64,000 nucleotides of DNA from Saccharomycopsis phalli (GCA_020342235.1 CP073214.1:1612001-1676000); one strand, 5' to 3'; positions 32,670-43,075 are shown, counted from the first letter of the stretch. Program-made: numbers and translations. Notes: generated by a model from the letters alone, not told the origin.

Positions 32670-32732
32670 AGACTAGTCATAGGAATATATTTTAGCCATT
32701 TTACCAACCCGTATCCTAATTACTACATTACA
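32670..32732. mobile_element. LTR-end remnant
   Basis: AATATATTTTAGCCATTTTA, then ACCCGTATCCTAATTACTA: the same terminal motif as at 31655-31718, in the same orientation. Fossil fragment. Confidence 0.55.
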
Positions 32733-33103
32733 ATGGTGTATAAAGCGTATAATCCAAGAATGATTAAAAAGAGACCAACTGTTGAAAGAAAAGCAATTGA
32801 ATAAAGAGAAATATACACATTGGCGTTGGTTGTCATGAATCAATTGGTAAAAATACGCTTGTTTTTGTGGGGCTAGGTCATGGATGTATTGCAAGGTGCT
32901 TTGATCTTTGGAATGGAAAAAATGGGTAGGATTTCAATGTCATGAAGGCGAGGCTGGGCTGGTGAAAATTTGATAGAGTCTGTAGAATATCAGCAGTGTA
33001 GATGAGTGTTTTTGAAGAAAATCAAGCTTTGGCAGAGTTTAATATCATGGGGAAAATGGTATGATTATAATGCATTGAGCCAATTGATGTCCAAATAATT
33101 ATG

Positions 33104-33180
33104 GATCTGGCAATATGATCTGGCAATATGATCTGGCAATATGATCTGGCAATATGATCTGGCAATATGATCTGGCAATT
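33104..33180. repeat. 13-bp tandem repeat, about 6 copies
   Basis: Unit GATCTGGCAATAT repeated head to tail with no variation until the last copy. Confidence 0.97.
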
Positions 33181-33339
33181 TTGGATTCAGTAGGCCAAAA
33201 GTTGAGTCTGATATCCACCTGGCACAGGTTGTAACTCACAATTACCAAATCGCTGTAGGTCATTGTAACATAGGGAAAGTGCACTGTTAATGGATAGGAT
33301 TTCAGTAGGAAATATTAAGATGGAAGGATCATAAAAGGC

Positions 33340-33510
33340 TGAAATATCATAGAGTGTCATGGAATGTTGAAGTATCATAGTATGTCATGAAATGTTGAAA
33401 TATCACAGTGTGTCATGAAATGTTGAAATATCATGGTTGATTATGAAAGGTTGAAATATCATGGTTGATTATAAAAGGCAGAAATAACATGGTGGATCAT
33501 GAAAAGGCCT
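33340..33510. repeat. Degenerate tandem repeat, about 30 bp
   Basis: Repeated variants of TGTCATGAAATGTTGAAATA and TATCATGGTTGATTATGAAA. Copies are diverged. Confidence 0.85.
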
Positions 33511-34182
33511 AATTTTTGCAATGTATTCAACGACTTGGGCCACTAGCTAAATGGGGCATGGCTGTGGGAAAGAGGCGGTTTTTCGTCAAATTAGTTTGTT
33601 GAGATGTTTTTCAGCAAAGCCTGACTCGTGATGGGGCTAGTTGGCTAGACGCAAAAAGGCCGAAATGTGGAGAAGCAGGTCACATGATGCGTCAACCCGG
33701 AAGCCAATCCAAGTAGAGAAAAGTAGAGAGAGGTGGAGAGACGAGAATTACGAAGTAAGAAATACGAGGAGGGAGAGTACGAGGAGGGAGAAAATGGAAA
33801 AGCAAGAGGAACAAAGGAGTGGGAAAAGTAGAAGAAAAAAGAGCCAATGAGTAAGAAAAGTAGAGCAGCAAAGTCATAACCAAAAGGGTAGATTGATTGT
33901 GAGCAAAAAAGGACTTGGCCAAGCCATGTGGCGACTGTGGTTGCATGATACCCTGTGAAGGGCTAGAACCGGTTGTAAAGCCTAGTTGGAAATGTAGATT
34001 AGGTTCTGCAAGTATACATTACGTTTTCTAGGATCGTCGATGTATTGTTGACCATGTACAGATCCGACAGAGGTAATATGGGAGTTGTAAGTGGTATTGG
34101 TGGGAGTTGTCCGAGGTGGATTGTACATCGGAGTTGAGTGTATTGTACCTTGGTGTGGTGTAGGTATTAATGTACCTTGGTT

Positions 34183-34290
34183 GTAGTTGTTGTAGTTGTA
34201 GTTGTTGTAATTGTTGTAATTGTTGTAATTGTTGCAATTGTTGTAATTATTGCAATTGTTGTAATTGTTGCAATTGTTGTAATTGCTCGT
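34183..34290. repeat. TTG/TAA triplet array
   Basis: Runs of TTGTTGTAA and TTGTTGCAA, a trinucleotide-based microsatellite. Confidence 0.93.
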
Positions 34291-34995
34291 TGCAATTTCG
34301 GTTGAAATTCATTGTTGCAATTTTGTATTACCTTCTGTTACATACTGTTTAAATTCCCACTGGCAATTTCACCTTTGGACTTCTCGGCTCTTCTCAACTT
34401 CTCATTAAACTTTTCAGCTCTTTTCAGCTCTTTTCAGCTCCTCATTAAACTCTCTTGGCTCCTCTCTCATCCTCTCTTCTAGCTCATTAAACTCTCTAGG
34501 CTCTCTCCTCTGTTCACAAGGCACCAATCGCAGGCTGAAACCGCCTCCCCGCTAATAAGACACCCGGACACCGCAATATGCATGCCTTGCATCATTGGCA
34601 CATCCGTGCACCAGAGCCGTGGCCTTTGCCCGCACGCATACCGTCATTCATGGTTACCCCAGGTTTCATGAAAAATTTTTTTTTTCATCATTTTCTACTG
34701 CCAAGGAAGGCCCGGAGTAGGTGCTAAATTTAGGGGGTGACCTTATGCGATTGGGTTAGAGCCGCCAATTACCAAGCCACGGTACCACGGAGGGAATTGA
34801 ACAATGTAGGACTGACCGAGCAACGTGGCCTGGCTGGCTGGGCAGAAATTGGAAATGACGAGCCAAATTCCCGTAGAAATCGCCCACGATTTCCCGTCTG
34901 ACTCATGGTCCGGAGCGATTCGCGATGGAAAGTCGGAGGCAGCGCACGTCCTACCCGCGTCGACCCGCAGGAGGTCAGCGATGAGCTGTTTGAAG

Positions 34996-35003
34996 TATAA
35001 ATA
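34996..35003 (+). promoter_or_regulatory. TATA box of GDH2
   Basis: TATAAATA about 52 bp before the ATG. The preceding 250 bp is GC-richer with several CGG triplets, as in carbon/nitrogen-regulated yeast promoters, but no site can be assigned. Confidence 0.65.
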
Positions 35004-35054
35004 GCAGCGAGAGTCGCCCCCAGTAAAAGCACACACTACAAACACACTACAAAC

Positions 35055-38000
35055 ATGACATTGGAAACCACTGTGCCAAACATTGCGGCATTGTCGCTCC
35101 AGTCGAACGCCTCAGGCTACATCAACGTTCCGTTTGCCGACAAGGACAAGCAGTTTGACCAGGTCTTGGACGAGTTGGACCGGGCGGGATTCATCCCGGA
35201 GGCGCTTCTTGAGTCGGAGGCCAAGTGGTTCTACGAGCTGTTGGGCATTGACGACGTGTACTTTGCGCGGGAGAGCGTCACTGGGATTGTGTCGCACATC
35301 CACGCGTTGTATGCTGCCAAGTTGGAGCAGTATGCGGTGGGCAACCAGGACGTGCCGTTTATCCATCACATGCGGGAGACCGACGACCATGCGGTGTACT
35401 TTGACTCGTCGTTGCCAGACTCTGCTGAGTCGAAGTCGACGCAGTACGAGAAGCGGATCGACGAGCGGTACTTGAACTTGAGCGACCCCAAGACCGCTTC
35501 TTACCGGGTGGAGTCGTTCAAGGCGCCGCTCCGGCTCGGGACGAGCACGAGCCAGCTGATGCGGCTCTACTTTGTGTACCGCAACAAGTTTGCCGAGGTG
35601 CACGAGGCGTCGGAGACCGACATTGACGTCATTGGCGACACCACGTTTCTTGCCATTGCCTCGGACAACACCAAGCAATTGTACGCCAAGGTCTTGAAGG
35701 AGGTGTCGCAGATCACGGGCCCGGTGATCCACCACTACTCGGTGGATGACTCGCGGGAACACCGGATCGTGGTCGGGTTCCAGACCAAGACCTCGACCAA
35801 CTATGCGCTGGCCTTGACCGCGCTCTTGGACTATTATCACTTGTCTGAGACGAGACGGTACATTGAGCAGTTTTCCAACGGCAGCACCATCATCTCCAGT
35901 TACATTGTGCCGTCCGACGACGTGTCGTCCGAGTTGTCGATCCCGCAGGTCATCCGCGAGGCCTCGTTGCTCTACTGTCTTCCAAACAATGAGTTCTACG
36001 ACATCTTTGCCTCGGGCGGCCTCTCGTTGCAAGAGAGCATCTACGCGCACTGCGGAGTGATTTTCGTGACCCATTTCTTGAACCGGCTCGGGCCAGAGTA
36101 TGCAAAACTCACAAGCTTGCTTGACCCACTGAAGTCGACCCATCACCAGGAGGTGCTTTCGGCATTGAAGCACCGGCTCCGTGCAGAGACATACACCCAG
36201 TCGTTTATCCGGGACGTGTTCATCAAGCACCAGGGCATTGTGGCCCGGTTGTACCGGAGCTTTGCCGACGTGCACTACATCACATCGTCGGTGGAAAAGA
36301 CGCTCTCGTACCAGCGGCTCAAGTCGATTGAGCTGGTGCAAGACGAGGCCGAGCTCGAGCGGATCTTGGCCAAGGACGTGTCCCAGAACGAGAACCACGC
36401 ATTGGTGTTGCGTGCGCTCTTCAAGTTCAACCAGTCGGTGCTCAAGACCAACTTCTACACCCCAACCAAGGTCGCAATTGCGTTCCGTCTCGAGCCGCTG
36501 TTCTTGCCTCGTGATGAGTACCCTAGCGTGCCGTACGGGATGTTCTTTGTCGTGGGATCTGAGTTCCGTGGGTTCCACATCCGGTTCCGTGACATTGCTC
36601 GGGGTGGAATCCGGATCGTCCAGTCGCGGAGCCAGGACGCGTACGACGTTAATGTGCGCAACTTGATTGACGAGAACTACGGGTTGGCGTCGACGCAGCA
36701 GCGGAAGAACAAGGACATCCCAGAAGGCGGATCCAAGGGCGTGATTCTCCTCAACCCAGGCGAAGCACAGACGCGGCCAGCAGCGTCGTTTGAGAAGTAC
36801 ATTGACTCGATGTTGGACCTTCTTCTCAACGACAACATCCCCGGAGTCAAGGAGCCGGTGGTCGACTTGTACGGACGGCCAGAGATCATCTTCATGGGTC
36901 CAGACGAAGGCTCGGCGGGACTCGTTGGCTGGGCGACATTACATGCCCGACGACGTGGCGCCCCATGGTGGAAGTCGTTCTTCACCGGGAAGTCGCCGCA
37001 ATTGGGCGGCATTCCGCACGACGAGTACGGCATGACCACAAGATCGGTGCGCCAGTACGTCGAGCAGATCTACCGCAAATTGGGGCTTGAGTCGACAACC
37101 ATCACCAAGTTCCAGACCGGAGGCCCGAGCGGCGATTTGGGCTCGAACGAGATCTTGTTGGCCAAGCCAAACGAAAAGTACGTGGCCATTGTCGATGGGC
37201 CTGCTGTCGTCGGTGACCCAGAGGGATTAGACCGTGACGAGTTGGTGCGGCTTGCCAAGGCGCGGCTCGACATCTCGCACTTTGACACCTCCAAATTGGG
37301 ACCTCGTGGGTACTTGGTCAAGGTCGACGACGTCGATGTCGAGCTTCCAGGGGGATTGCGGTTCCCCAACGGTGTGGTGTTCCGCAACACGTTCCATTTG
37401 CGCTTGAAGGACTTGTTTGGCCACGTCGACTTGTTTGTGCCTTGCGGAGGCCGTCCGGCGTCGATCGACTCCAACAACGTCCACACCTTGATCGACGACA
37501 AGACCGGCAAGAGCATCATCCCATACATTGTCGAGGGAGCCAACTTGTTCATCACCCAGGCAGCAAAACTCGCGCTCGAGGCCGCAGGCGCAGTCTTGTT
37601 CAAGGACGCGTCCACCAACAAGGGCGGAGTCACATCCTCATCCAAGGAGGTGTTGGCGTCGTTGGCGTTTGACGATGCCGGGTTCTTGAAGAACATGTGC
37701 GTCGACAGCAACGGCACCGTGCCGGAGTTCTACAAGGGATATGTCAGCAGCGTCCAGGAAGTCATTGTCAAGAACGCCAAGCTGGAGTTTGAGAGCTTGT
37801 GGAAGCTCAAGCAGGACACGGGCAAGCCGTTCTCAGTGCTCTCGGACGAGTTGTCCGTGGCCATCAACGACTTGGCAGACAACTTGGCCGACAGTAAGGA
37901 GTTGTGGGACGACGGGGTTGAGTTCCGTAACGCAGTATTGGTCGACGCCTTGCCCCAGCTGTTGTTGAAGGAGGTCGGCATTGCCAACGTCTTATCCCGC

Positions 38001-38153
38001 ATCCCTGAGCCTTACTTGAAGCGAATCTTTGCTACCCACTTGGCAAGCGAGTATGTCTACACCCGGGGCATTGACTCCAACCCGGCAAAGTTTTTGGAGT
38101 ACATTTCCTCGTTGCGCAAGCAGTTTGTCCGTGAGGGTTTGTTGGCCCATTAA
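35055..38153 (+). CDS. GDH2: NAD-dependent glutamate dehydrogenase
   Basis: Catabolic enzyme that oxidises glutamate to 2-oxoglutarate and ammonium with NAD; it is needed to use glutamate or related amino acids as a nitrogen or carbon source. The 1032-aa protein has the long fungal N-terminal extension and the catalytic core: GFHIRFRDIARGGIRI, STQQRKNKDIPEGGSKGV, GPDEGSAG, KSPQLGGIPHDEYGMT, and the nucleotide-binding region KFQTGGPSGDLGSNE, followed by FVPCGGRP and IVEGANLFIT. Length is close to the baker's-yeast enzyme (1092 aa). The ATG is preceded by a TATA box and CACACTACAAACA. Three CTG codons (62, 252, 482) align with Ser in the baker's-yeast protein as remembered, supporting CUG-Ser decoding. 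Confidence 0.97.
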   Translation: MTLETTVPNIAALSLQSNASGYINVPFADKDKQFDQVLDELDRAGFIPEALLESEAKWFYELLGIDDVYFARESVTGIVSHIHALYAAKLEQYAVGNQDVPFIHHMRETDDHAVYFDSSLPDSAESKSTQYEKRIDERYLNLSDPKTASYRVESFKAPLRLGTSTSQLMRLYFVYRNKFAEVHEASETDIDVIGDTTFLAIASDNTKQLYAKVLKEVSQITGPVIHHYSVDDSREHRIVVGFQTKTSTNYALALTALLDYYHLSETRRYIEQFSNGSTIISSYIVPSDDVSSELSIPQVIREASLLYCLPNNEFYDIFASGGLSLQESIYAHCGVIFVTHFLNRLGPEYAKLTSLLDPLKSTHHQEVLSALKHRLRAETYTQSFIRDVFIKHQGIVARLYRSFADVHYITSSVEKTLSYQRLKSIELVQDEAELERILAKDVSQNENHALVLRALFKFNQSVLKTNFYTPTKVAIAFRLEPLFLPRDEYPSVPYGMFFVVGSEFRGFHIRFRDIARGGIRIVQSRSQDAYDVNVRNLIDENYGLASTQQRKNKDIPEGGSKGVILLNPGEAQTRPAASFEKYIDSMLDLLLNDNIPGVKEPVVDLYGRPEIIFMGPDEGSAGLVGWATLHARRRGAPWWKSFFTGKSPQLGGIPHDEYGMTTRSVRQYVEQIYRKLGLESTTITKFQTGGPSGDLGSNEILLAKPNEKYVAIVDGPAVVGDPEGLDRDELVRLAKARLDISHFDTSKLGPRGYLVKVDDVDVELPGGLRFPNGVVFRNTFHLRLKDLFGHVDLFVPCGGRPASIDSNNVHTLIDDKTGKSIIPYIVEGANLFITQAAKLALEAAGAVLFKDASTNKGGVTSSSKEVLASLAFDDAGFLKNMCVDSNGTVPEFYKGYVSSVQEVIVKNAKLEFESLWKLKQDTGKPFSVLSDELSVAINDLADNLADSKELWDDGVEFRNAVLVDALPQLLLKEVGIANVLSRIPEPYLKRIFATHLASEYVYTRGIDSNPAKFLEYISSLRKQFVREGLLAH

Positions 38154-38392
38154 GAGATGGTGATGGGAGTGATGAGTTGTGATATGAGTTGTGAGTAAAT
38201 TATTGCTGAATAAATGAGTTGAATCTTTGTAAGTTGTGCTGTAACTGTTTTCTTGAACTAGGACTATCTTGACATATGCAAGGTTTGGGAGGCTTATAAT
38301 GTAGTAGATCCCACTCGCAAAGAAAGGGTGTGAATCTGTCCATCTTGGACGGATAATCGACATGTAATGAATACTGATATTAACAGCCTAGA
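38154..38392. other. GDH2 3' flank
   Basis: About 240 bp of AT-rich DNA with TGAATAAATGAG about 50 bp past the stop, a plausible polyadenylation-type element. Confidence 0.4.
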
Positions 38393-38411
38393 ATAATAAA
38401 ACGTCTATTTC

Positions 38412-38957
38412 AGAAGCACTAGTTGGGCCCAAACGAGCACTAAGCAAAATCAGCCAACTCCTTAGCGACCAAAGCCTAGTTTCACATAAAACAAAGACGT
38501 TATTCATTGCAGAGGCTAGCCCATCATGCAGCAGATGTGAGGATACTGCACCATCTGTTTTCCATGACTTTACCTGCCCAAGCACAGTTACACAAAGGAA
38601 TTACCAATGCTACTCAAGCTCGTGTCTATTCTCAGATGAGCTGAGGCTTGAAAATCTTGTAGGATTCTACTCGTCAGTGCTGGACTGGTTTCCCTTTTGT
38701 TACAGCACGTTAGGAGGGCTAACGTGTTAGTACCTTGGGGAGGAAGTGGCTAAAGTCACCTCCAAAGATCCAGGCAAAAAGCTCATTGCCCTCCAATACC
38801 CATTACCTTACATATTTACAAGCTCTAGTCAAAAGTTTACATCTCTGTTGCAGAGTTTTCTTTCGACGACTGCATGGCCGTTCCTTAGTCGTGGACGGCA
38901 AAGTATAAATCTCCTCTGGGAGCCTAGTATAGCTATAGTCTTGAATAAATATTAATA
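38412..38957 (+). mobile_element. 5'-truncated LINE, subfamily A, with imperfect 19-bp target-site duplication
   Basis: Collinear with the minus-strand copy at 6240-7219: a decayed frame including the CSRCEDTAPS zinc-finger start, then the subfamily A 3'UTR, GGAGCCTAGTATAGCTATAG, AAATA and an ATT/ATA tail. ATAATAAAACGTCTATTTC (38393-38411) and ATAATAGAACGTCCATCTC (38958-38976) differ by three transitions, fitting an aged duplication. The frame has breaks and is not functional. Confidence 0.82.
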
Positions 38958-38976
38958 ATAATAGAACGTCCATCTC

Positions 38977-39791
38977 GTAAGGCTCTACTTGAACTCTGAG
39001 GAAATTCATATTAGCTTTTCGCAAGGTACCATGCTGATAATCAGCCATGTCCGAAATTTAGTCAAGTAGTCTTGCAATTGTTATTCTACATCAACATTCA
39101 TTACCAGTTGGATTGTCAACTAACCTAGTCGCTTGATTACCATATTGCTGGGGTCACATGATCAAATAGTCAAGACATGCCAACATCCACATTACAACAT
39201 CTCACAACTGTACTTTGGAAATTTCTCGTTAGAAATTTGCTTGCCCTTGCATCAAACAATCCAGTCAACACATTCTCATTCATACATCACAGTCGTACGA
39301 TACTTGCAATTCCACGTTCCATCTCCAAAGTGAGACATTAATGTCATGCCTCAAATGACTCCGGCATATGAAATTCGCACCTTATTCCCAATACCGCTTC
39401 TAGTTAACCACCCCCTAAAACTGGCACCCTCAATCACTGCCCATTCCACATGGCTGATCCTCACATCCATTTAACATCACGTGTCTCGAGTGTTTATTGT
39501 CGTACCTTTACAAGTGTATATTGTCGTACCTTTACAAGCGTACCTTATGCTAACATCTGCAGCACGCTGAAACTCAAAGTAATACGCTGATCCGTGCAAA
39601 TGGAGTATACTTTAGAGCTCCTACTAGACGACATCTTAATCAATGATACAACTATATTTCTCATCACTCTACCATTTTGTCCACATAACTCAGCTGTCGC
39701 TCAGTACACATCTCTACAGGGAATTATATCCTTGGTAACAGAAGATTAAACAAGCTTTTGCAATTTAAAGGTCACCTCTATCCAATGCAAA
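38977..39791. other. Intergenic upstream of the F-box gene
   Basis: AT-rich promoter region. It holds a two-copy direct repeat (39497-39543, TATTGTCGTACCTTTACAAG) and a CACGTG at about 39479. No gene is seen. Confidence 0.5.
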
Positions 39792-41285
39792 ATGAACCCC
39801 ATGGACTTTCCTCCAGAAATTATCGAGCATATCTGCCTGTACCTAAATACAAGAATTTGCCAACAATTGGCTCATTCACTGGATCATGTTTGGAGCATCA
39901 CTGCCAAGTCAGTGGCCTATAAAGAAATCACAATCTCCGCTGCAGCTTCTCATGGCAATAGAATTACTCTACCTCCTGAAGCCATCAAAGAGTTTACCGA
40001 AACAAAATACGTGCAAATATTGAAAATATATTCATTGGGCACCACTTTAGCACCCGGAATAGCCGGTAAGACCCACTATGGGCCCTTTTTGCGGAAATTG
40101 GCCAATCTCAGGACCCTCATCATCCCAGAGGGGAATCCATTTGCAGTACCCGGTAATACTGTAGTTGTTGACATCCCAATACTCCCTAAACTAAAGACCC
40201 TAGAATGCCAATGGGCACCTCATATGATTGCAAAATTTCTCAGCTGCCCAAGCTTGAAAATTTTAATCATTCGGGGCAATTGTAAAAGCCAACTGACACC
40301 AGCTCAAGTTAGACTTGGTACCCTAAAATTCCCGCATTTGAAGGAACTCACCGCTCAAGATACTCATTTTGATCAGGTGGACAAGTTGGATTGCCCCAGG
40401 GTAAATTGTATCAGCTTCGATGCCGCTGCGTCCAGCGAATTGAGTAAATTTAATTTGCCCAATGTCAAAAACGCAACAGTGGACTATATCAATGAGAGAT
40501 TGCTACTGGTGATTGCAAGCTCCTATACGGTACAAATCAACTGCACTGGCTTCTCGCCTCATTGGTTGAGCGTTGGTGCTTTGACAAATATCAGGCACTT
40601 GGTTATCCAAGGCCACCTTTCTGAATCGAGTGCCGATTTCAGCGATTTTAAAAATTTGAAATTCTTGTCGAAGCTCTGCTTTCAACACTGCTTTGCAAAA
40701 TCCATTGGGCTGATGAAGGACGTGCCGGGACTCAAGGACTTGGAGTTTCTGCATAGTAGAATGACGCAGTTTCCTAGACTCGAGTGCTTGAATATAACCA
40801 CTTTGAATTTAAAGTTTAACGATGTGGTTGAGTCGCTTGGCCCTTTTGAGGGCTATCACACTATCAAGCATTTGGATTTGAGCAGAGGGCCTCTTGAACG
40901 AATACAACTAAGAGGGTTGGATAATGTGGAGGTTTTGAATTTGAGTGGCACCAGTGTGGACTTTTTCCCGAACTTTTCGAATATGCATTCGTTAAAGAGG
41001 TTGGTATTTACTGACAACAGTCTTGTTTCAAATGACAACGGTGACTCCTTTGCATCCATTGAAGTGCTTGATTTGACCTCGACGTATGTTCTGGTCAAAG
41101 TAAACTGGGTGGCTGGTCTATGGCGAAGGTTTCCAAACGTTAAAGTGCTCTACAATAATAGCTTCAATGATGATGACATCAATGCTCGGTGGTTATTAGA
41201 ATACCCACAGATGTTTGTGCGTCAGCCAGACAATGAATGGTTGTTACATGACGTGGGGTCCCAGAATGGATTCTCGTGTATTTGA
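39792..41285 (+). CDS. F-box / leucine-rich-repeat protein, 497 aa
   Basis: Probable substrate adaptor of an SCF ubiquitin ligase. Residues 6 to about 45 (FPPEIIEHICLYLNTRICQQL...) fit an F-box, the Skp1-binding motif. The rest is a series of Leu-rich repeats of irregular spacing (LKHLDLSRGPLERIQLRGLD; VEVLNLSGTSVDFFPNFSNM), a likely substrate surface. Such F-box/LRR proteins are multicopy and fast-evolving in Candida-clade yeasts, and I cannot assign an orthologue. The start is the first ATG; a second Met is three codons on. Codon use is more AT-rich than in GDH2 or SIN4. The substrate is unknown. Confidence 0.78.
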   Translation: MNPMDFPPEIIEHICLYLNTRICQQLAHSLDHVWSITAKSVAYKEITISAAASHGNRITLPPEAIKEFTETKYVQILKIYSLGTTLAPGIAGKTHYGPFLRKLANLRTLIIPEGNPFAVPGNTVVVDIPILPKLKTLECQWAPHMIAKFLSCPSLKILIIRGNCKSQLTPAQVRLGTLKFPHLKELTAQDTHFDQVDKLDCPRVNCISFDAAASSELSKFNLPNVKNATVDYINERLLLVIASSYTVQINCTGFSPHWLSVGALTNIRHLVIQGHLSESSADFSDFKNLKFLSKLCFQHCFAKSIGLMKDVPGLKDLEFLHSRMTQFPRLECLNITTLNLKFNDVVESLGPFEGYHTIKHLDLSRGPLERIQLRGLDNVEVLNLSGTSVDFFPNFSNMHSLKRLVFTDNSLVSNDNGDSFASIEVLDLTSTYVLVKVNWVAGLWRRFPNVKVLYNNSFNDDDINARWLLEYPQMFVRQPDNEWLLHDVGSQNGFSCI

Positions 41286-42013
41286 AGGTAACCGGCTAGA
41301 CCAGGTTTTACAATGACGCTGCTCATGGGGTAGACATTGATTTACAATGCAACTGGCAACAAAACCATCCGTAAACGACTGGATTAGTGCAAATTCGGGA
41401 GTGTAATTCCAATGCGGATATTTTAGTTTGCAATTAATATACTATAGACGATGTATTCTGCATGAGGGATCATTTCTTTTTATTCAGGAGCACGTTTAAC
41501 CTTTTGGTAAAAGGTGAGCCAAGCATTGTGGAGTATGACTTTTACCATTGGCGACGGTTTTACTGGAAGCTTTGAACAAAGGATTCTGGTTAATAGGCAT
41601 GGTTTTAGAGCAGCACGGCTGGTGTTGGAATTTAAAGTGGCTGAGACTTTGCTGTAGATTTGACATTAGATTAGGCATTGGGATGGATTAGGAACCAAGG
41701 ACAAAGTGTAAAATAACACAGCAAATGCTCAATGGGCTAATTTGACCATCAACAGGTGGCTGGAAGCCAAGTGCGCTGATGCAGCGATGGGAGGATAAAG
41801 TTTAGTAGATTTACATGAATCTTAAAGAAAAGGTCGTTAATTAATAAAGAAATTAAATAGCTTTAACTAAGCGTGAGGAGTGAGAACGAAATATCCCAAG
41901 CTGCTTAGATGCCTGAGAAAGGGGTAACAAGAAGCAGAGAAATACCTTGACAAAATGAAAAGTAGAAGGAGAAGTAAAGAAGAAATAAAAAGGAATAAGA
42001 AATGTCGCACAAC
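41286..42013. other. Intergenic between convergent F-box and cell-wall genes
   Basis: About 730 bp of AT-rich DNA. A 60-codon frame on the minus strand (41496-41678) is not convincing. No repeat or RNA gene is seen. Confidence 0.5.
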
Positions 42014-43075
42014 TTAGATAAGGTTGATAGCCAAGTGGATCAATTGTTGGATTGGGTTAGAGAGTCTTTGAGCACCGTTGGCGGTCTGGACTGATGGAGC
42101 TGGACCGGCTGGTTGAGCACCAACAGAAGAGGTTCCGAGGGTGGAAACTGGAGCAGCTGGACCAGCTGGGTTAGCTGGAGAAGCTGGGTTAGCTGGACCA
42201 GCTGGGTTAGCTGGAGAAGCTGGCTTCGATGGGTTGGATGGACCAGCTGGGTTAGATGGGTTAGATGGACCGGCTGGGTTAGATGGGTTAGATGGACCAG
42301 CTGGGTTAGATGGGTTAGATGGACCGGCTGGGTTGGCTGGGTTGGCTGGGTTAGATGGACCAGATGGGTTGGATGGGCCAGCTGGAGCAGTTGGGTTAGC
42401 TGGAGCAGTGTTGTCACATGGAACAGTGGTGGTCACAGTAACAAGGTGACAAGCATTGTCCTTGCAAGAAGTAATGGTCGAGGTGACAGTGCTAAACGAT
42501 TGAGTAGCAGTGGTCGAAGCAGTGTTGTCACATGGAACAGTGGTGGTGACGGTAACAAGGTGACAAGCATTGTCCTTGCAAGAAGTGATGGTGGAGGTGA
42601 CGGTGCTGAAAGATTGAGCAGTGGTAGTGGATGGACCGGCTGGAGTGGTGCTGTTACCGTTGTTGGCTGGAGCAGTGGCAGTAGCAGTAGCAACGGCAGT
42701 GGCGGTGGCATCAGCAGTAGCAACAACGTTGTCGACGGTGGCACTAGCGGTTCTGTCAGCAACAGCAGTGGCAGTGGCAGTGGCAGCAGACTCACCATCT
42801 CTCTTGACAATGAACAAAGAGGCGGTGTTGGCGATTCCCTCGCTCAAGGCCTGGGAGGCCAAAGCAGAAGCGGAAACCGAAGCAGAAGCAGAGGCAGCAG
42901 AAGAAGCCAACGACGAGGCAGAGGCAGAAGCAAGAGCAGTAGCATCAGTGAAGGTAGCCGAGTCGATGCTGGAGGTGTTGGTGTAAGGACCAGCAAGAGA
43001 GCTTGGACCTTCTGCTGGAGAAGCAGCGACACTGAGAGCTAAAGGAGCGAGGACTAAGGCGACTGAGTAAAGCAT
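42014..43075 (-). CDS. Secreted Ser/Thr/Ala-rich cell-wall protein with Cys modules and Pro repeats
   Basis: Likely cell-surface mannoprotein, 353 aa from the ATG at 43073-43075; the frame stays open upstream but a TATATAA box 38 bp before this ATG supports this start. Residues 1-18 (MLYSVALVLAPLALSVAA) are a signal peptide. A Kex2-type KR lies at residues 91-92 (FIVKR/DGE). Then come low-complexity Ala/Thr/Val, two near-identical modules (SFSTVTSTITSCKDNACHLV, then VTVTTTVPCDNTA) like those in Candida GPI wall proteins, and about 110 residues of NPAGPSNPS repeats. The C-terminus (IQQLIHLAINLI) is only weakly hydrophobic, so a GPI anchor is uncertain. Repeats at DNA level suggest copy-number variation. 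Confidence 0.8.
   Translation of the reverse strand: MLYSVALVLAPLALSVAASPAEGPSSLAGPYTNTSSIDSATFTDATALASASASSLASSAASASASVSASALASQALSEGIANTASLFIVKRDGESAATATATAVADRTASATVDNVVATADATATAVATATATAPANNGNSTTPAGPSTTTAQSFSTVTSTITSCKDNACHLVTVTTTVPCDNTASTTATQSFSTVTSTITSCKDNACHLVTVTTTVPCDNTAPANPTAPAGPSNPSGPSNPANPANPAGPSNPSNPAGPSNPSNPAGPSNPSNPAGPSNPSKPASPANPAGPANPASPANPAGPAAPVSTLGTSSVGAQPAGPAPSVQTANGAQRLSNPIQQLIHLAINLI

Larger units (their letters stand above)
30107..34995. other. 4.9-kb gene-free, AT-rich region with LTR remnants and tandem repeats
   Basis: No host gene is recognisable between the copia element and GDH2. It holds three LTR-like remnants, a 13-bp array, a degenerate 30-bp array and a triplet array. 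Short frames (32442-32804, 33641-33850) are low-complexity or repeat-derived. The last 500 bp, GC-richer, is the GDH2 promoter. Confidence 0.6.

Noticed and set aside
33104-33180. CRISPR array
   Set aside because: Head-to-tail 13-bp units without spacers in a eukaryotic context; a minisatellite.
33641-33850. Charged 69-aa protein (RRESTRREKMEKQEEQ)
   Set aside because: Encoded by a purine-rich low-complexity stretch; composition explains the frame.
42113-43042. Plus-strand glycine/tryptophan-rich repeat proteins opposite the wall-protein gene
   Set aside because: Antisense shadow of the NPAGP and Ala/Thr repeats; no signal peptide or promoter.
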